From: an uncultured Fibrobacter sp.
GTDB lineage: Bacteria > Fibrobacterota > Fibrobacteria > Fibrobacterales > Fibrobacteraceae
Direction of reading: 5' to 3'
Length of the DNA stretch: 33,826 nt
Assembly: GCF_900316465.1 (NCBI RefSeq)
Contig: NZ_ONDD01000022.1
Location: 1 to 33,826 of the forward strand
The translations under genes and the position numbers were made by a program. The notes beneath the pieces are model-generated. The model had not been told where the DNA came from, searched no databases, and saw only the letters and a list, made by a program, of their open reading frames with translations. Positions 32,792-33,826 of this stretch are shown piece after piece. The stretch's first letter is position 1. Each line of letters opens with the position of its first letter.

Positions 32792-33107
32792 AAGGGATCC
32801 TTTTGTGATTTTTTCGCGAGAAATTTAGTAAAAATTGCGTTTTCGCAAGAGCCTTTCTGCATATTTACAGCACATTAAAACACTATTGAGGCAACACAAA
32901 CGGCCTTGACGCAAATTCGTATTCTATTACATTTCAATGTTTTACATTTATTGTGCGACAAAACACCCAAGCAAGCAATTTCTACATTCCGTCCCAGCGT
33001 ATAATTTGTACGTAATGCTTCACAACCGAGTTGTTTCAATCAAACAGCCGCTCTTTTCTCTCGTCAAATTCCTTTGACCTCTCGTCTAATACTATATTTT
33101 GGCCACT
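32792..33107. promoter_or_regulatory. 316-base divergent intergenic region of pgm and dapA
   Basis: It holds no gene I can support. On the dapA side, TATATTTTG (33093-33101) ends 7-9 nt before ATG 33108, with TTTGAC at 33073-33078. Farther upstream TATAATTTG starts at 33000. On the pgm side a small hairpin (TTGCG-TTTT-CGCAA, 32835-32848) lies in the likely promoter. No riboswitch fold was recognised. Confidence 0.4.
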
Positions 33108-33826
33108 ATGCAGATTACTAACGCTTCTCAACTTACTGGTGTTTTCCCCGCGTTGTTCACTCCGCTCAAGAACGACGATCCCAAGAACCTTCGCAACTCC
33201 ATCGACTACAAGAAGATGGGTCAGATGATCGACGACGTGATCGCTAACGGCGCAAGTGGCGTGCTCCCCGCCGTGACCACGGGTCAGAGTGCGACTGTTT
33301 CTCCGCAGCAGCACCTGGATGTTATCAAGTTTACGCTCGACTATGTGGATGGCCGCGTGCCCGTGATTGCCGGTGCCGGTTCCAACTGCACTCGCGAATC
33401 TATCGAAATGATCGAAAACGTTCAGAAGATTGCCCCGGTGGCAGTCCTCTGCGTGACAGGCTACTACAACAACCCGCCGCAGGAAGGCCTCCTGAAGCAC
33501 TACCGTACGCTCAGCAGCGAAACGGGTGCCAAGATCGTGATTTACAACGTTCCGGGCCGTACCTCCAGCTACGTGCACCCCGACACCTTGATTGAACTTG
33601 CCGAAGACAAGAACATCATCGGTCTGAAGCAGGCTGTCGAATTCGGCTTTGGCGAAAAGTTCCACGAAGACACGATGCGCGTGATCAAGGAAACGAAGGG
33701 CAAGGACTTCGCCGTGATGAGCGGTGAAGATGGTCTCTTCGCAGACTTGCTCGAAATGGGCGGCACGGGCCTCATCAGCGCTTCGGGCAACATTCCTGAA
33801 GCAACGAAGACCTTTGTCGATCTCTA
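33108..33826 (+). CDS. dapA: 4-hydroxy-tetrahydrodipicolinate synthase, 3' end cut by window
   Basis: First committed step of the lysine/diaminopimelate pathway: condenses pyruvate with aspartate semialdehyde. The visible 239 residues lack the C-terminus because the window ends. Start ATG 33108 (MQITNASQLTGVFPALFTPL). The catalytic triad is recognisable: AVTTGQSA for the Thr pair, Tyr146 in IYNVPGRTSS and the Schiff-base lysine Lys174 in IIGLKQAVEF. YYNNPPQEGLLKHY is typical. No ribosome site precedes the start, and a TATATT box ends 9 nt upstream. Divergent from pgm. Other members of the DapA aldolase superfamily are possible but less likely. Confidence 0.93.
   Translation, partial: MQITNASQLTGVFPALFTPLKNDDPKNLRNSIDYKKMGQMIDDVIANGASGVLPAVTTGQSATVSPQQHLDVIKFTLDYVDGRVPVIAGAGSNCTRESIEMIENVQKIAPVAVLCVTGYYNNPPQEGLLKHYRTLSSETGAKIVIYNVPGRTSSYVHPDTLIELAEDKNIIGLKQAVEFGFGEKFHEDTMRVIKETKGKDFAVMSGEDGLFADLLEMGGTGLISASGNIPEATKTFVDL

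Noticed and set aside
31166..32878. A 570-codon open frame opposite pgm
   Set aside because: Shadow of the phosphohexomutase gene, which has complete catalytic motifs on the other strand; no ribosome site or family signature.

Overview
The window looks like chromosomal DNA of a fibre-degrading Gram-negative bacterium, most likely Fibrobacter or a close relative (Fibrobacterota). That placement is inferred. It rests on a secreted PL9 pectate lyase and a CE4 deacetylase with a CBM6-like module, both ending in a sorting-tail-like C-terminus, on a Ser-rich linker, on several outer-membrane biogenesis proteins, and on a DapA/ArgC-type-2/RlmN housekeeping set. There is no transposase, integrase gene or CRISPR array.

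Layout. 1-4020: an A+T-rich two-gene unit encoding ~600-residue proteins that share a repeated ~105-residue module and lack signal peptides; it ends in a strong terminator. 4063-6154: secreted PL9 pectate lyase, convergent with a small orphan FtsH-type (M41) HEAGH metalloprotease. 6340-12131: a TamB-like protein overlapping a TamA/BamA-like Omp85 protein by ATGA. 12128-16231 (minus): lone ABC ATPase, CE4/CBM6 deacetylase, glyA. 16293-18699 (plus): second Omp85-like barrel and a CPHC thioredoxin-fold protein. 18806-21112 (minus): class A penicillin-binding protein.

21298-21871 is the most unusual part. A tRNA-Arg(ACG) is followed, 283 bp further on, by an exact 32-bp copy of its 3' end, and the DNA between is packed with hairpins. 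This resembles the footprint of site-specific integration at a tRNA gene. A small XRE regulator lies just beyond.

22336-28428 (plus) is housekeeping: rlmN plus a TPMT-like methyltransferase, a YchJ-like SEC-C protein, then argC-obgE-smpB-amiC, with TAATG stop/start overlaps at three junctions. 28501-32791 (minus): a Cys/aromatic-rich secreted protein of unknown function, then a likely pgm - Lys-rich secreted protein - yebC operon. 33108-end: dapA, cut by the window edge.

Together the genes cover cell envelope construction (TamA/TamB, second Omp85, PBP, AmiC, CE4), plant polysaccharide attack (PL9, CE4/CBM6), and translation or one-carbon/amino-acid metabolism. Start-site inspection suggests two classes of gene. 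Some have a clear AAGGAG-like site. Others have no such site and instead carry a TATAnT/TATCTT-like box 6-10 nt before the start codon, compatible with leaderless or nearly leaderless mRNAs.
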